NCBI GenBank assembly: GCA_016936555.1
Contig: JAFGXR010000056.1
Location: forward strand, 1-44,851
Direction: 5' to 3'
Length of the DNA stretch: 44,851 nt
Origin: Spirochaetales bacterium
GTDB lineage: Bacteria; Spirochaetota; Spirochaetia; DSM-2461
Shown: positions 16,683 through 24,428 of the stretch, in pieces
Layout of the letters: each line of letters opens with the position of its first letter
Numbering within the stretch: position 1 is the first letter of the stretch
The notes under the pieces: generated by a model
Databases searched by the model: none
Seen by the model: the letters and a program-made list of their open reading frames with translations, nothing else
Told to the model about the DNA's origin: nothing
Program-made: the position numbers and the translations under genes

Positions 16683-17585
16683 ATGAATGAAATCGGCATC
16701 TACAGGGAGGGGGGGCTACCCCCCTTTCCCGTTGGCTTCCTCAAATACGATCTGAAAATTCTCCGGTGCAGCTACTGGGATGTCTATTACTGGCAGCATG
16801 ATTCCCTCCTGGCTCCCTATTGGAGAATATACTGGAACGACCGGGAAGGAGCATCCGTCTTTCTCGACGGGGAACGATGGGAAATGACTCCGTCCCGTAT
16901 CTATCTCATACCCCCCAATACAGCCTTCGGCTCCCGAATGGAATTGAATCCGGTCAGGAAGGACAGAAACTTCCTTATGGGCTGTCCGGTCAGTGATGAT
17001 AGTCATGAGAGACCGTTGAAATCGATGAAGCATTTTTTTATTCACTTCACAGCCGGTCTGCCCTGGGATCATCTTTCACCTTCGATCTATCAGTTCGAAG
17101 CAAGGGGTGAAAAGATGGGGCTGGTTGATGAATTGAGGGACAAATTGAGCCGTCCCGCCAATATCATGGATCGACGGACCATCTTTTCAGTCAGGGCGCT
17201 TATCAATCTGCTCTTCCTGGAAATCCCCGACGGCGATTGGCCCGATGATATTCTGGACGAGCGGATAAGCCGGATTCTGGCTTTTATGGAATCCCATTAT
17301 CTGGAGCCCCTTCAGGTAAAAGACCTTGCGGACCTGGTCAACATGTCGGAAAACGGTTTCAGCAGGCTCTTCAGAAAGAATACCGATAAAAGCCCGAGGG
17401 AATTCCTTATAAGCAGGAGGCTTGAACATGCCTGCACTCTGCTTCACCACAGCGACGACTCCATTGAGCAGATTGCCGTGAGGAGCGGCTTCTGTGACAG
17501 ATCCTATTTCAGCCGCATGTTCATACGCAAATACGGGACCGGTCCGGCCCGGTTCAGAAAGACATCATTTAACAGATCGAATTGA
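16683..17585 (+). CDS. AraC-family transcriptional regulator
   Basis: About 300 residues. The N-terminal 190 form a cupin-like sensing domain (ASVFLDGERWEMTPSRIYLIPPNT). The C-terminal 100 residues form the paired AraC helix-turn-helix (VKDLADLVNMSENGFSRLFR and EQIAVRSGFCDRSYFSRMF). The ATG at 16683 follows CTGGGG and is preferred. An in-frame TTG at 16647 directly after the fucI stop has no ribosome-binding site. Its place after rhaB-fucI suggests that it activates or represses that operon in response to L-fucose or a derivative. The ligand is inferred from context only. Confidence 0.88.
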   Translation: MNEIGIYREGGLPPFPVGFLKYDLKILRCSYWDVYYWQHDSLLAPYWRIYWNDREGASVFLDGERWEMTPSRIYLIPPNTAFGSRMELNPVRKDRNFLMGCPVSDDSHERPLKSMKHFFIHFTAGLPWDHLSPSIYQFEARGEKMGLVDELRDKLSRPANIMDRRTIFSVRALINLLFLEIPDGDWPDDILDERISRILAFMESHYLEPLQVKDLADLVNMSENGFSRLFRKNTDKSPREFLISRRLEHACTLLHHSDDSIEQIAVRSGFCDRSYFSRMFIRKYGTGPARFRKTSFNRSN

Positions 17586-17622
17586 CTGTACAAATATCCT
17601 TAACTCTGCTTAAAATAGGCAG

Positions 17623-18480
17623 ATGGACACAATACTTGTCGTGGATGAATCCTCCCTGTTCAGGAAATTCGCAAAGCATATGCTCGAGACCGAGGGCTTT
17701 GTCGTACATACGGCGCGGAGCGGTTTCGACGGACTCAATCAGATACGAAAACACCGTCCCGATCTCGTTATTATTGATGATGGTCTGAACCGCCAGAGCG
17801 TCAATAATTTCCTCAAAAAAAAGAGTGAGGATATCAATATCAGCGATACACCGGTCATTTTTACGGCCAGGGAGTTCACTCAGGAGCGGATAGTCGAATT
17901 ATGCCGGGTCAAAGTCAGGCGTTTTCTTGTGAAGCCCCTGAAGATTGATCAGTTTTTCGAGACAATCGGTTCCTTCCTTTCCCGCAGTCTTGAAGTCGAC
18001 TCGACTCCCTGTCAGCTTAACCTTCATGTCAATCAGAATCTTATTCTCCTGGAAGTCGCCAAAGGGCTGAATAGAACGAAACTCGATCTGGTTCACTGGA
18101 AGATTCGCGAGATCTCTGAATCCAATGATATCACCGATCCCAGAATCATGATCCTGATGAGCGATGTCCATATGGAAAAGCAGTCGGAGTTTGTTCTGGA
18201 GAGCTTTATAAAGTCTCTTGTCGGGATTACGGGAAATGCCTCAAATGTGAAGGTACTTACCAGTGAAAAAGCTGTGAAACAGGCTTTTGAATCGAATATG
18301 TCCCTGACCGGCGTGGATATATGCAACAGCCTTATAGAAGCCATCGATGCCTTTTTCGGGAAGCGGGGACTGGAAAAGCTCACTTCCAATCAGGACATAG
18401 TCCATCAGATTTATCTTTCCTCTCACGAAGATTTTGATACGACGGGCCAGATCGATCTGAGTTTTAAGAAAGAATCTTAA
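17623..18480 (+). CDS. Response regulator with an unrecognised C-terminal domain
   Basis: A protein of 285 residues. Residues 1-125 form a receiver domain: acidic pocket at D8 (VVDES), phospho-acceptor D52 (VIIDD), Thr in IFTAREF and Lys in FLVKPLK. The remaining 160 residues (LILLEVAKGLNRTKLDLVHWKIRE, ending DFDTTGQIDLSFKKES) match no output domain I know; no DNA-binding helix-turn-helix, GGDEF or HD-GYP motif is seen. The start codon lies about six bases after a possible -10 TAAAAT (17611-17616), with only a weak ribosome-binding site. It converges with the hybrid histidine kinase at 18477, with stops overlapping by four bases, and the two may form a signalling pair. Confidence 0.8.
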   Translation: MDTILVVDESSLFRKFAKHMLETEGFVVHTARSGFDGLNQIRKHRPDLVIIDDGLNRQSVNNFLKKKSEDINISDTPVIFTAREFTQERIVELCRVKVRRFLVKPLKIDQFFETIGSFLSRSLEVDSTPCQLNLHVNQNLILLEVAKGLNRTKLDLVHWKIREISESNDITDPRIMILMSDVHMEKQSEFVLESFIKSLVGITGNASNVKVLTSEKAVKQAFESNMSLTGVDICNSLIEAIDAFFGKRGLEKLTSNQDIVHQIYLSSHEDFDTTGQIDLSFKKES

Positions 18481-20516
18481 ACAGGGCTTTCCGTCAGGCA
18501 CCGCCTGACGGCGTTGATCAGTGTATTGCGGAGTATCGGCTTATGAATGACTTCTCTGATATTCAATTCCCTTTTCTCCCGTTCCGTCAGATCCTCATCG
18601 TGACCGGTTATCATAATGGCCGGAAGATCCTTCCGCTCCTTTTTGATTTCTTTTAACAGATCGAGTCCGTTTATATCGGGCATATATAGATCGGCAATAA
18701 TGAGCGTAAACAGATCGGGATTGCTGCTGAACATTTCAAGGGCTTTTTCAGAGCTGTTGAAGCTTTGGACCGATAAGCCGCTGTTGACAAGCATTATCTT
18801 CAGAAGCTCCGTAATGTCTCTGTGGTCGTCGACGAGGAGAATGATATTTTCCCTGTTTATATCGGGAAGCCGGTCCGCCGGCAGGGGATTATCTTTCTCA
18901 TCGGGAATAAGAGGGAGTAGTATGCGGAACAGCGTCCCGAGCCCTTCCCGGCTCTCCACATGGATCGTGCCGCCATGACTGCTTATTATGCCGTGTACAA
19001 CCGACAGCCCAAGGCCTGTTCCTTTGCCGACCGGTTTGGTTGTAAAAAAAGGCTCGAATATGCGGCTTCTGATTTCAGGACTCATACCGTGGCCCGTATC
19101 GGCTATGATCAACTGGGCGTATTCTCCCGTTTTCAGTTCGGGATACTGCCGTTTTAATTCTCCGTCCACATTTATCTTTTTCAGCTCGACAGTGAGATTG
19201 CCTCCGCTTTTTTCCATCGATTGAAAAGAGTTCGTACAGAGATTGGCAATGACCTGATGGATTTGAGCGGGATCCCCCATTATCTTTCCGCAGTGGCTGG
19301 ATATATGTTTGTAAATGCTAATGGTTTTGGGAATCAGGGATCCCATCAGCTGGAGGGCTTCCCTGACTATTTTATCGAGAAAAACCGGTTCTTTCCGGCG
19401 GCTCTCTTTATGGCTGAATGCCAGAATCTGCTTGACCAGCTCTTTGGCCCGCACAGCTCCGGTAAAGATCTGCTGGTTGAATTTATACAAGGGGTCATCG
19501 GGTGACAGCTGACTGAGGATCATCTCCGAATACCCGAGTATGGGCGTCATTATATTGTTGAAATCATGGGCGATTCCTCCGGCCAGTGTGCCGATTGTTT
19601 CCATTTTCTGAGCCTGGAGAAGCTCCATTTCCAGCTCGCTCTGTTTGTATTTAAGCCTGATGGACTGAAGGCCGTGACAGATATCCTCCACGAGGTTCTC
19701 CAGGTTCTCTCTGTCCCCGGCAAAATCCACTTCGATCCGGGAGTAAATATTGAGAGAGCCCAGAGCCGTATTTTCCAGGATCAGGGGCAGAGAGATCACA
19801 GAACGGTATCCCCCTGAAAGGAGAAGTTCCTTTTCTTCATCATCTCCGGCGAAGAAATCGATGTTGTTGTAAAGGATCGTTTTTTTCTCCCTCATGGACT
19901 GAGCGGATATGTAGAGTGACCGCACCGGTCCGATCAGCTTTCTTCCTCCTGAGAAACTGCCTGAGCATAAATTGCCGTCATCTTTCTGGAGAGAATACCA
20001 TGTCAGGTCATAATTTCCGGCTTCACTGATCACTGCGGATATTTTATCGAGAAAAGACTGTTCATCCTCCTCTGACAGCAGTATCTGATGGCACTGTTTT
20101 ATCAGGGAGAGGGATCGGCGGAATTTTTCAAGCTCATTTTCCATCCGGAGCAGTTCTCCGTTCTCTCTTGCCGCCACCAGGAAAAGGGGAGGTCCGCCAT
20201 TCCCGGCCGGAGAGATGGATATGGAGAGTTCGAGGGGAAAGGAGCTGCCATCTCCGGATTTTCCCCTTGTTTTTATGGTGTGGCTTGTGTTTTTACCCCT
20301 CAGGAGATCCTCGAGAAAAATCTCAATTTTCTCCCGGTCCCCCTCGTTAAAGCAATCTGTAAAGAGCAGAATCTCTGCTTCTCCGGCTGTTTTGAGACCG
20401 AACAGGTCCATGTAGGCTTTATTGCAGATCAGATGGCGGTTTTCTGACACTATCGCAACTGAATCGGAGTTATTCATAAAAGCCTGTTGCATCAGTTCGG
20501 GGTTCAGATCTGCCAT
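18477..20516 (-). CDS. Hybrid sensor histidine kinase (PAS-GAF-HisKA-HATPase-REC)
   Basis: A cytoplasmic kinase of about 679 residues without membrane segments. A PAS domain (about 10-120) is followed by a GAF-like domain (about 150-285, including SVISLPLILENTALGSLNIYS). Next is a HisKA dimerisation helix with phospho-acceptor H317 in GGIAHDFNN. The HATPase domain has NLCTNSFQSM (N box), ADTGHGMS (G1) and GKGTGLGLSVVHG (G2). A C-terminal receiver (about 555-675) has phospho-acceptor Asp in IIADLYMP and Lys in VIHKPIL. ATG at 20516 is preferred over two upstream TTG codons. The predicted promoter leaves almost no 5' leader. The receiver protein encoded convergently at 17623 is a plausible partner. 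Confidence 0.9.
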   Translation of the reverse strand: MADLNPELMQQAFMNNSDSVAIVSENRHLICNKAYMDLFGLKTAGEAEILLFTDCFNEGDREKIEIFLEDLLRGKNTSHTIKTRGKSGDGSSFPLELSISISPAGNGGPPLFLVAARENGELLRMENELEKFRRSLSLIKQCHQILLSEEDEQSFLDKISAVISEAGNYDLTWYSLQKDDGNLCSGSFSGGRKLIGPVRSLYISAQSMREKKTILYNNIDFFAGDDEEKELLLSGGYRSVISLPLILENTALGSLNIYSRIEVDFAGDRENLENLVEDICHGLQSIRLKYKQSELEMELLQAQKMETIGTLAGGIAHDFNNIMTPILGYSEMILSQLSPDDPLYKFNQQIFTGAVRAKELVKQILAFSHKESRRKEPVFLDKIVREALQLMGSLIPKTISIYKHISSHCGKIMGDPAQIHQVIANLCTNSFQSMEKSGGNLTVELKKINVDGELKRQYPELKTGEYAQLIIADTGHGMSPEIRSRIFEPFFTTKPVGKGTGLGLSVVHGIISSHGGTIHVESREGLGTLFRILLPLIPDEKDNPLPADRLPDINRENIILLVDDHRDITELLKIMLVNSGLSVQSFNSSEKALEMFSSNPDLFTLIIADLYMPDINGLDLLKEIKKERKDLPAIMITGHDEDLTEREKRELNIREVIHKPILRNTLINAVRRCLTESPV

Positions 20517-20525
20517 CAACAACTA

Positions 20526-20553
20526 AGTATACTTAAGTCTGAAACTTTTTCAA
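20526..20553 (-). promoter_or_regulatory. Predicted promoter of the hybrid histidine kinase
   Basis: On the minus strand TTGAAA (20553-20548), a 16-bp spacer and TATACT (20531-20526) precede the ATG at 20516 by only nine bases. Transcription should begin about three bases before the ATG, and no Shine-Dalgarno sequence is present. Confidence 0.5.
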
Positions 20554-20579
20554 CAATCTTTACAGATGAAATAAAAGAC

Positions 20580-20607
20580 TTGAGAACATACCGTTTTCTG
20601 TTATTAT
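20580..20607 (+). promoter_or_regulatory. Predicted promoter of the zinc-ribbon/HTH gene
   Basis: TTGAGA (20580-20585), 16-bp spacer and TATTAT (20602-20607) lie in the 154-bp divergent gap. An AGGA ribosome-binding site precedes the ATG at 20671, giving a leader of about 55 nt. Confidence 0.5.
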
Positions 20608-20670
20608 ATATATAGATAATTACATCCGAATGATTAAAAAAACAATTAAACAAAACATAGGAACATTTTC

Positions 20671-21195
20671 ATGCACTGCATCGTTTGCAATAAAGAGATT
20701 TACGGTGTCCTGATCCATGGGCACTGCCGTAATTGTGCGGCTGAAAAAATTGAGCAGTTCGATACTCTCTCAAAAGAGCTGAAGGATGCTCAGAACCATG
20801 TCGATGAGCTTCTCGCCGAACTCAGACGGCTTTCCATAAAAAACCAGTCTCTCAAGAACCGGAGAAGATTGCAGAAAAGCGATGGTGACCGGGAGAAACG
20901 GTCTCTTATGTCGGAAGAGGAATACAGGGAGTTTCTCGATAAACTCGGTAAATACAGGGATTCCGATCTGGCCAGGGATTACGGTGTCTCCGATTCCTAT
21001 GTCTGCAGAACGAGACAGAAACTCGGCATACCGACGTTCGCCAACAACGAGGATCTGTGGAACAGGGTTGATCCCGTCATCTTCGATAAATCGATCCGGG
21101 CCATAGCTGCCGAATTCGGTATCGACCGGGGCCGGGTTGAACGGAGAAGAAAAAAGCTTCTCCTGGAGAAGGAGAAGCTTGTCAACATCAACTGA
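20671..21195 (+). CDS. Zinc-ribbon, coiled-coil and helix-turn-helix protein, unknown function
   Basis: A 174-residue protein. The N-terminus has two CxxC pairs (C3, C6 and C19, C22), a small zinc ribbon. Residues about 25-70 form a charged coiled coil. The C-terminal half contains two helix-turn-helix-like repeats of similar wording: DSDLARDYGVSDSYVCRTRQ and RAIAAEFGIDRGRVERRRK. This looks like a small DNA-binding protein, but I do not recognise a named family. It is a lone gene, divergent from the hybrid kinase and convergent with the FTCD gene. A perfect 10-bp inverted repeat (21154-21163 with 21171-21180) lies in its last codons and may help end or stabilise the transcript. Confidence 0.72.
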   Translation: MHCIVCNKEIYGVLIHGHCRNCAAEKIEQFDTLSKELKDAQNHVDELLAELRRLSIKNQSLKNRRRLQKSDGDREKRSLMSEEEYREFLDKLGKYRDSDLARDYGVSDSYVCRTRQKLGIPTFANNEDLWNRVDPVIFDKSIRAIAAEFGIDRGRVERRRKKLLLEKEKLVNIN

Positions 21196-21264
21196 CAGGG
21201 AATCAGGTCGTCGATCGTTGTGAAATTCAGGAATTTCTCTCTGACGGTTCCGTCCGATTCGTTA

Positions 21265-23109
21265 TCAGCGCCGCCTCATTTCAAGCAGCTTGTTATCTAC
21301 AAAGGAATTAATCTGATCCAGCAGTTTATTCGCCTTTTCATTGAGATCCGTGCATTTCTGCTCCATCTCTTCGACGAATTTCCGGTCCCGGATGTCTTTC
21401 AGGTTGATCAGGACGTTGAGTATGCCGCCCCGGACACCGGCGTATGCTATCTGGGCACCTACCGCCGCATCGGTAAGGGAATTGGAGTTGCCCAGCTCAG
21501 CCGAAACTTTTGCCGTTTCAATGGCTTCGTAACTCCTCAGAGCCGTCAGATAGGGAACATGGACGGCTTCCTTTAAACCGGCATCCATCCTCTCCAGCCG
21601 GTTTTCCTTCTCCGCATCAGTTTTTTTCGGCAGCCTGAGAGCTTCCATGTAGGCGTTGAAGGCATTCGTGTCCTCATCGACCGCCAGGAGAAGGGCATCT
21701 TTGAGAGCCTGGGCTCTTTCGGCATTTTCCGTCATAACTCCGTCAATCTCTTCCGAACCGGCTTTTCCCTGTGTCAGATTGGCCACCATGGAGGAGAGCG
21801 CCGCTCCCATGGCTCCGGCCGCCGCGGCGATGGAGCCGCCGCCGGGAGCCGGTGTTTCCCGGGAGACTTCATCGGCAAGGTCTCTCAGAGTCATATCGAC
21901 CAGGGCATTATCATAATTTTTCGGAAGACCGATCACTTTCTTTTCGATATCGAATGGTGCCAGATCGTCGAGTCCCATGGACTGAATGGCCGCTTTGAGA
22001 ATATCCGTAACGGGTATTCCCGTCGACTGGCCCTGTTTGGCAAGGTAATATTTACCCGATTCCAGAAGCGCCTGAAAGGGGACGAGCCCGACGATTTCGC
22101 TGCCCGTTACGACAAGTCCCCGTTCGGCCGCCAACCTTCGGGCCTCCTCCAGAACGAGATGGGCGGGGGTTTCCCTGTAATTGGTCAGGTTTATGGACAG
22201 CTGGGCTCTTTCGTATTCATCGACATACCAGCCGATGGATTTGCAGTAATCGAACTTCCCGGCCCGGAGGACACCCCGGCCCGGCAGCCGCTTCAGATCG
22301 ACATCGTGGAGCGAGCACATATTGGCGAAGTCAATATCATGGGCTTTTTCATAGTGCTCTGCCAGCTCTTCAGGTTGTTCCGCCACAAAATCACAATTCC
22401 CGCAGGGCAGGTGATTTTCGGCGTAATAGGCCAGTTTCCCCTTAAAGTAAAAAGGGGATGTATTGCCGGTTCTGGCAACGCGGCCCTTTTTTCTCAGTTC
22501 GAAAGCTATGTCGGTGGCGTATTTGCTCTCTCTCGTATTGAGGGATATGTTGTAGGCGATGAGAAATTCTCTGGCGCTGATGGCCGTCGCTCCCGCTTTG
22601 GCGTTAAAGACCGACGGTCCGAAATCGGGTTTCCAGTAGGGATCCTTCAGTCTCTCTTCAAGTCCTTCGTATTCGCCTTTGCGCACATGGGCGAGGTTTC
22701 GCCTCTCTTCAGAGGTCGCGGCATTTTCATAGAGATAAACGGGAATCTTCAGTTCTTCGCCGACTCTTTTTCCCACGCGGCGGGCTATTTCGGCGCACTC
22801 TTCCATAGTGACGCCTTCTACCGGGATAAAGGGGCAGACATCTGTGGCTCCCATGCGGGGATGAGCCCCTTTGTGGACAGACATATCGAGAATTTCCGAT
22901 GCGCGCTTTATGGCCAGAAACGCCGCTTCCTCCACATCTTCGGGGGAGCCGATAAATGTGACAACGGTGCGGTTCGTATCGGCGCCGGGATCGACATCGA
23001 GAAGTCTTATGCCCTTAAGCGATTCAATCGTTCTGGTTATCTCACCGATTTTTGCCAAATCGGCGCCTTCTGAGAAATTGGGAACACATTCCACCAGTTT
23101 CTGGCTCAT
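21265..23109 (-). CDS. ftcD: Glutamate formimidoyltransferase-formimidoyltetrahydrofolate cyclodeaminase fusion
   Basis: A bifunctional enzyme of histidine and purine degradation. The transferase moves the formimino group of N-formimidoylglutamate to tetrahydrofolate; the cyclodeaminase then makes methenyl-THF and ammonia. Residues 1-375 are the transferase (VPNFSEG, VHKGAHPRMGATDVCPFIPV, IGWYVDEYERAQLSINLTNY). Residues about 400-614 are the cyclodeaminase (SRETPAPGGGSIAAAAGAMGAALSSMV). At 614 residues it is about 70 longer than the mammalian enzyme. The extra part, about 211-285, carries a C2H2-type zinc-finger pattern (C236, C239, H252, H257). No hut genes flank it, so it may work alone in one-carbon supply. 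The start ATG at 23109 follows AGAGGTAATAAT-type sequence. Confidence 0.92.
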   Translation of the reverse strand: MSQKLVECVPNFSEGADLAKIGEITRTIESLKGIRLLDVDPGADTNRTVVTFIGSPEDVEEAAFLAIKRASEILDMSVHKGAHPRMGATDVCPFIPVEGVTMEECAEIARRVGKRVGEELKIPVYLYENAATSEERRNLAHVRKGEYEGLEERLKDPYWKPDFGPSVFNAKAGATAISAREFLIAYNISLNTRESKYATDIAFELRKKGRVARTGNTSPFYFKGKLAYYAENHLPCGNCDFVAEQPEELAEHYEKAHDIDFANMCSLHDVDLKRLPGRGVLRAGKFDYCKSIGWYVDEYERAQLSINLTNYRETPAHLVLEEARRLAAERGLVVTGSEIVGLVPFQALLESGKYYLAKQGQSTGIPVTDILKAAIQSMGLDDLAPFDIEKKVIGLPKNYDNALVDMTLRDLADEVSRETPAPGGGSIAAAAGAMGAALSSMVANLTQGKAGSEEIDGVMTENAERAQALKDALLLAVDEDTNAFNAYMEALRLPKKTDAEKENRLERMDAGLKEAVHVPYLTALRSYEAIETAKVSAELGNSNSLTDAAVGAQIAYAGVRGGILNVLINLKDIRDRKFVEEMEQKCTDLNEKANKLLDQINSFVDNKLLEMRRR

Positions 23110-23252
23110 CTATTATTACCTCTTGTTTTACATGGCTTTGACCTTTCAGCGGGTCTGATATAATTCTATACCTGAACGGGGCGCAGAGCAATAGAAAAGC
23201 ATAAGCTCTTATGTAAAATGCGGGCATAGGATTTGATAATTTGTATTAAAAG

Positions 23253-23978
23253 ATGGATGATAGAGATATCGCAGTCCTTTCCGAGGAGGAGTATTCAGTC
23301 ATGCAGCATTCCGGAAGAGAAGAAATCGTTTCTTACCTCAGGGAACATCCCGATCTCAAAATCTCGGAGGCGGATACGGCTCGTCTGATCTCTTCGGTGA
23401 AAGCAGTAAGCATCGAAGAGGGCGATATTCTTGTGAATCAGGGAGATTCCTGTCTCTACCTCCCGATTGTGCTCAGGGGAAGTATTAAGGTGACCAAGGT
23501 TTCGCAGAATGCAAGAGAAGTCGTTCTGTATTATATCAACACCGGCGGCAGCTGTATCCTGTCGGCACTTGGAATCCTCAATTCCTCAACCTTTCCGGCT
23601 AATGCGCTTTGCGACAGAAAAGCAAACGTATTGCTCATTCCTTCTTCAATCATAAGGGAGTTTGTTCATAAATATGAAGGATGGAGGAATTTCGTGTTCA
23701 AGCTATATAACAGCAGATTCAACCATCTGCTCTGCTTTATTGATGAAATTCTCTTCAGCAAGCTTGATGTGCGTCTTGTCAGGCATCTTTTAACCTTGAG
23801 CGGCTCCGATAGCATTATAAGAAAGACTCATCAGCAATTAGCTGAAGAGCTGGGAAGCACAAGAGAGGTAATCAGCAGGATCCTCAAAGATATGGAGAAG
23901 AACGGTCACATTGCGCTGGGCCGGGGAAGCGTTTCGCTGCTCGAACCGGAAAAAATCAAAAAAAAGTACTTATTGTAA
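23253..23978 (+). CDS. Crp/Fnr-family transcriptional regulator
   Basis: This regulator is 241 residues long. Residues about 40-150 form a cyclic-nucleotide-binding-like beta roll (EEGDILVNQGDSCLYLPIVLRGSIKVTKV). A long helix links it to a winged helix with recognition segment HQQLAEELGSTREVISRILKDMEKNGHI. There is no N-terminal four-cysteine cluster as in Fnr, so direct oxygen sensing by an iron-sulfur cluster is unlikely. It precedes a DUF2892 membrane protein by 64 bp and then an iron permease gene, so it may control local redox or metal functions. No ribosome-binding site precedes the ATG; a possible -10 GATAAT (23235-23240) lies 12 bases before it. Confidence 0.87.
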   Translation: MDDRDIAVLSEEEYSVMQHSGREEIVSYLREHPDLKISEADTARLISSVKAVSIEEGDILVNQGDSCLYLPIVLRGSIKVTKVSQNAREVVLYYINTGGSCILSALGILNSSTFPANALCDRKANVLLIPSSIIREFVHKYEGWRNFVFKLYNSRFNHLLCFIDEILFSKLDVRLVRHLLTLSGSDSIIRKTHQQLAEELGSTREVISRILKDMEKNGHIALGRGSVSLLEPEKIKKKYLL

Positions 23979-24042
23979 CCAAAGTCACTGAACGGCACCT
24001 AATTCTCCTGTATATTCTGAACACAAGTATAAGGAGTGTTTT

Positions 24043-24246
24043 ATGAAAAATATGGGAAAGATTGATAGAATAATCAGGTTTGTTCTGGGACTCGCTCTTA
24101 TCGGAGCCGCTGTTTATTTTCAGGTAACTGTTGAACGTCTCTGGTGGTTGGGGATTTTCGGCGGTGTGTTCGTGGGAACGTCGCTGATCTCTTTTTGCCC
24201 GCTTTATCTTCCTTTTAAAATAAATACAGGGCATAAAGGGAAATAA
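24043..24246 (+). CDS. DUF2892 (YgaP-like) small inner-membrane protein
   Basis: A 67-residue protein with two membrane segments (about 11-28 and 33-50) flanked by MGKIDRIIRF at the start and FCPLYLPFKINT near the end. This pattern is typical of DUF2892, the membrane domain often fused or adjacent to rhodanese (sulfurtransferase) domains. The FCPLY cysteine is a conserved family feature. AAGGAG lies seven bases before the ATG. It sits just after the Crp/Fnr regulator and may be co-regulated. Molecular function is not established. Confidence 0.8.
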   Translation: MKNMGKIDRIIRFVLGLALIGAAVYFQVTVERLWWLGIFGGVFVGTSLISFCPLYLPFKINTGHKGK

Positions 24247-24249
24247 GAT

Positions 24250-24359
24250 ATCAGGACTTAAGACCCAGGCTTTGCCGGATATCGGAGGGCTGCAAGCCAG
24301 TGTAACGATGAGCTGACCGGCTCGGGACACCCCTGATTCTCATTGCGAGATTCGAGGGG
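24250..24359 (+). promoter_or_regulatory. Structured leader RNA, candidate metal riboswitch before the iron permease
   Basis: The 182-bp gap 24247-24428 holds a compact set of helices. ATCAGG (24250-24255) pairs with CCTGAT (24332-24337) to close a domain. Inside are a stem at 24269-24290 closed by GC/GC with CCG/CGG at the tip, and a GAGC/GCTC stem at 24310-24323 followed by GGGACA (24324-24329). A second hairpin, 24330-24359 (CCCCTGATTCTC facing GAGATTCGAGGGG), uses the same bases as the 3' side of the closing stem, so the two are mutually exclusive. The CAGGC, TGCAAGCC and GGGACA segments recall the czcD/NiCo (iron-responsive) riboswitch joining segments, but the match is partial. No U-tract follows the second hairpin. 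Confidence 0.45.
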
Positions 24360-24428
24360 GGATAATTTAACCCGTTTGGAAGGGGCTTTGCTCATTACCG
24401 TACAGAAAAAAAAACAAGGAGTTGACTT

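Noticed and set aside
22159-23073. 304-codon plus-strand ORF inside the FTCD gene
   Set aside because: Antisense to a clear enzyme reading frame.
24247-24428. Cobalamin or TPP riboswitch before the iron permease
   Set aside because: Neither the B12 box nor the TPP CUGAGA/ACCUGA elements are present.
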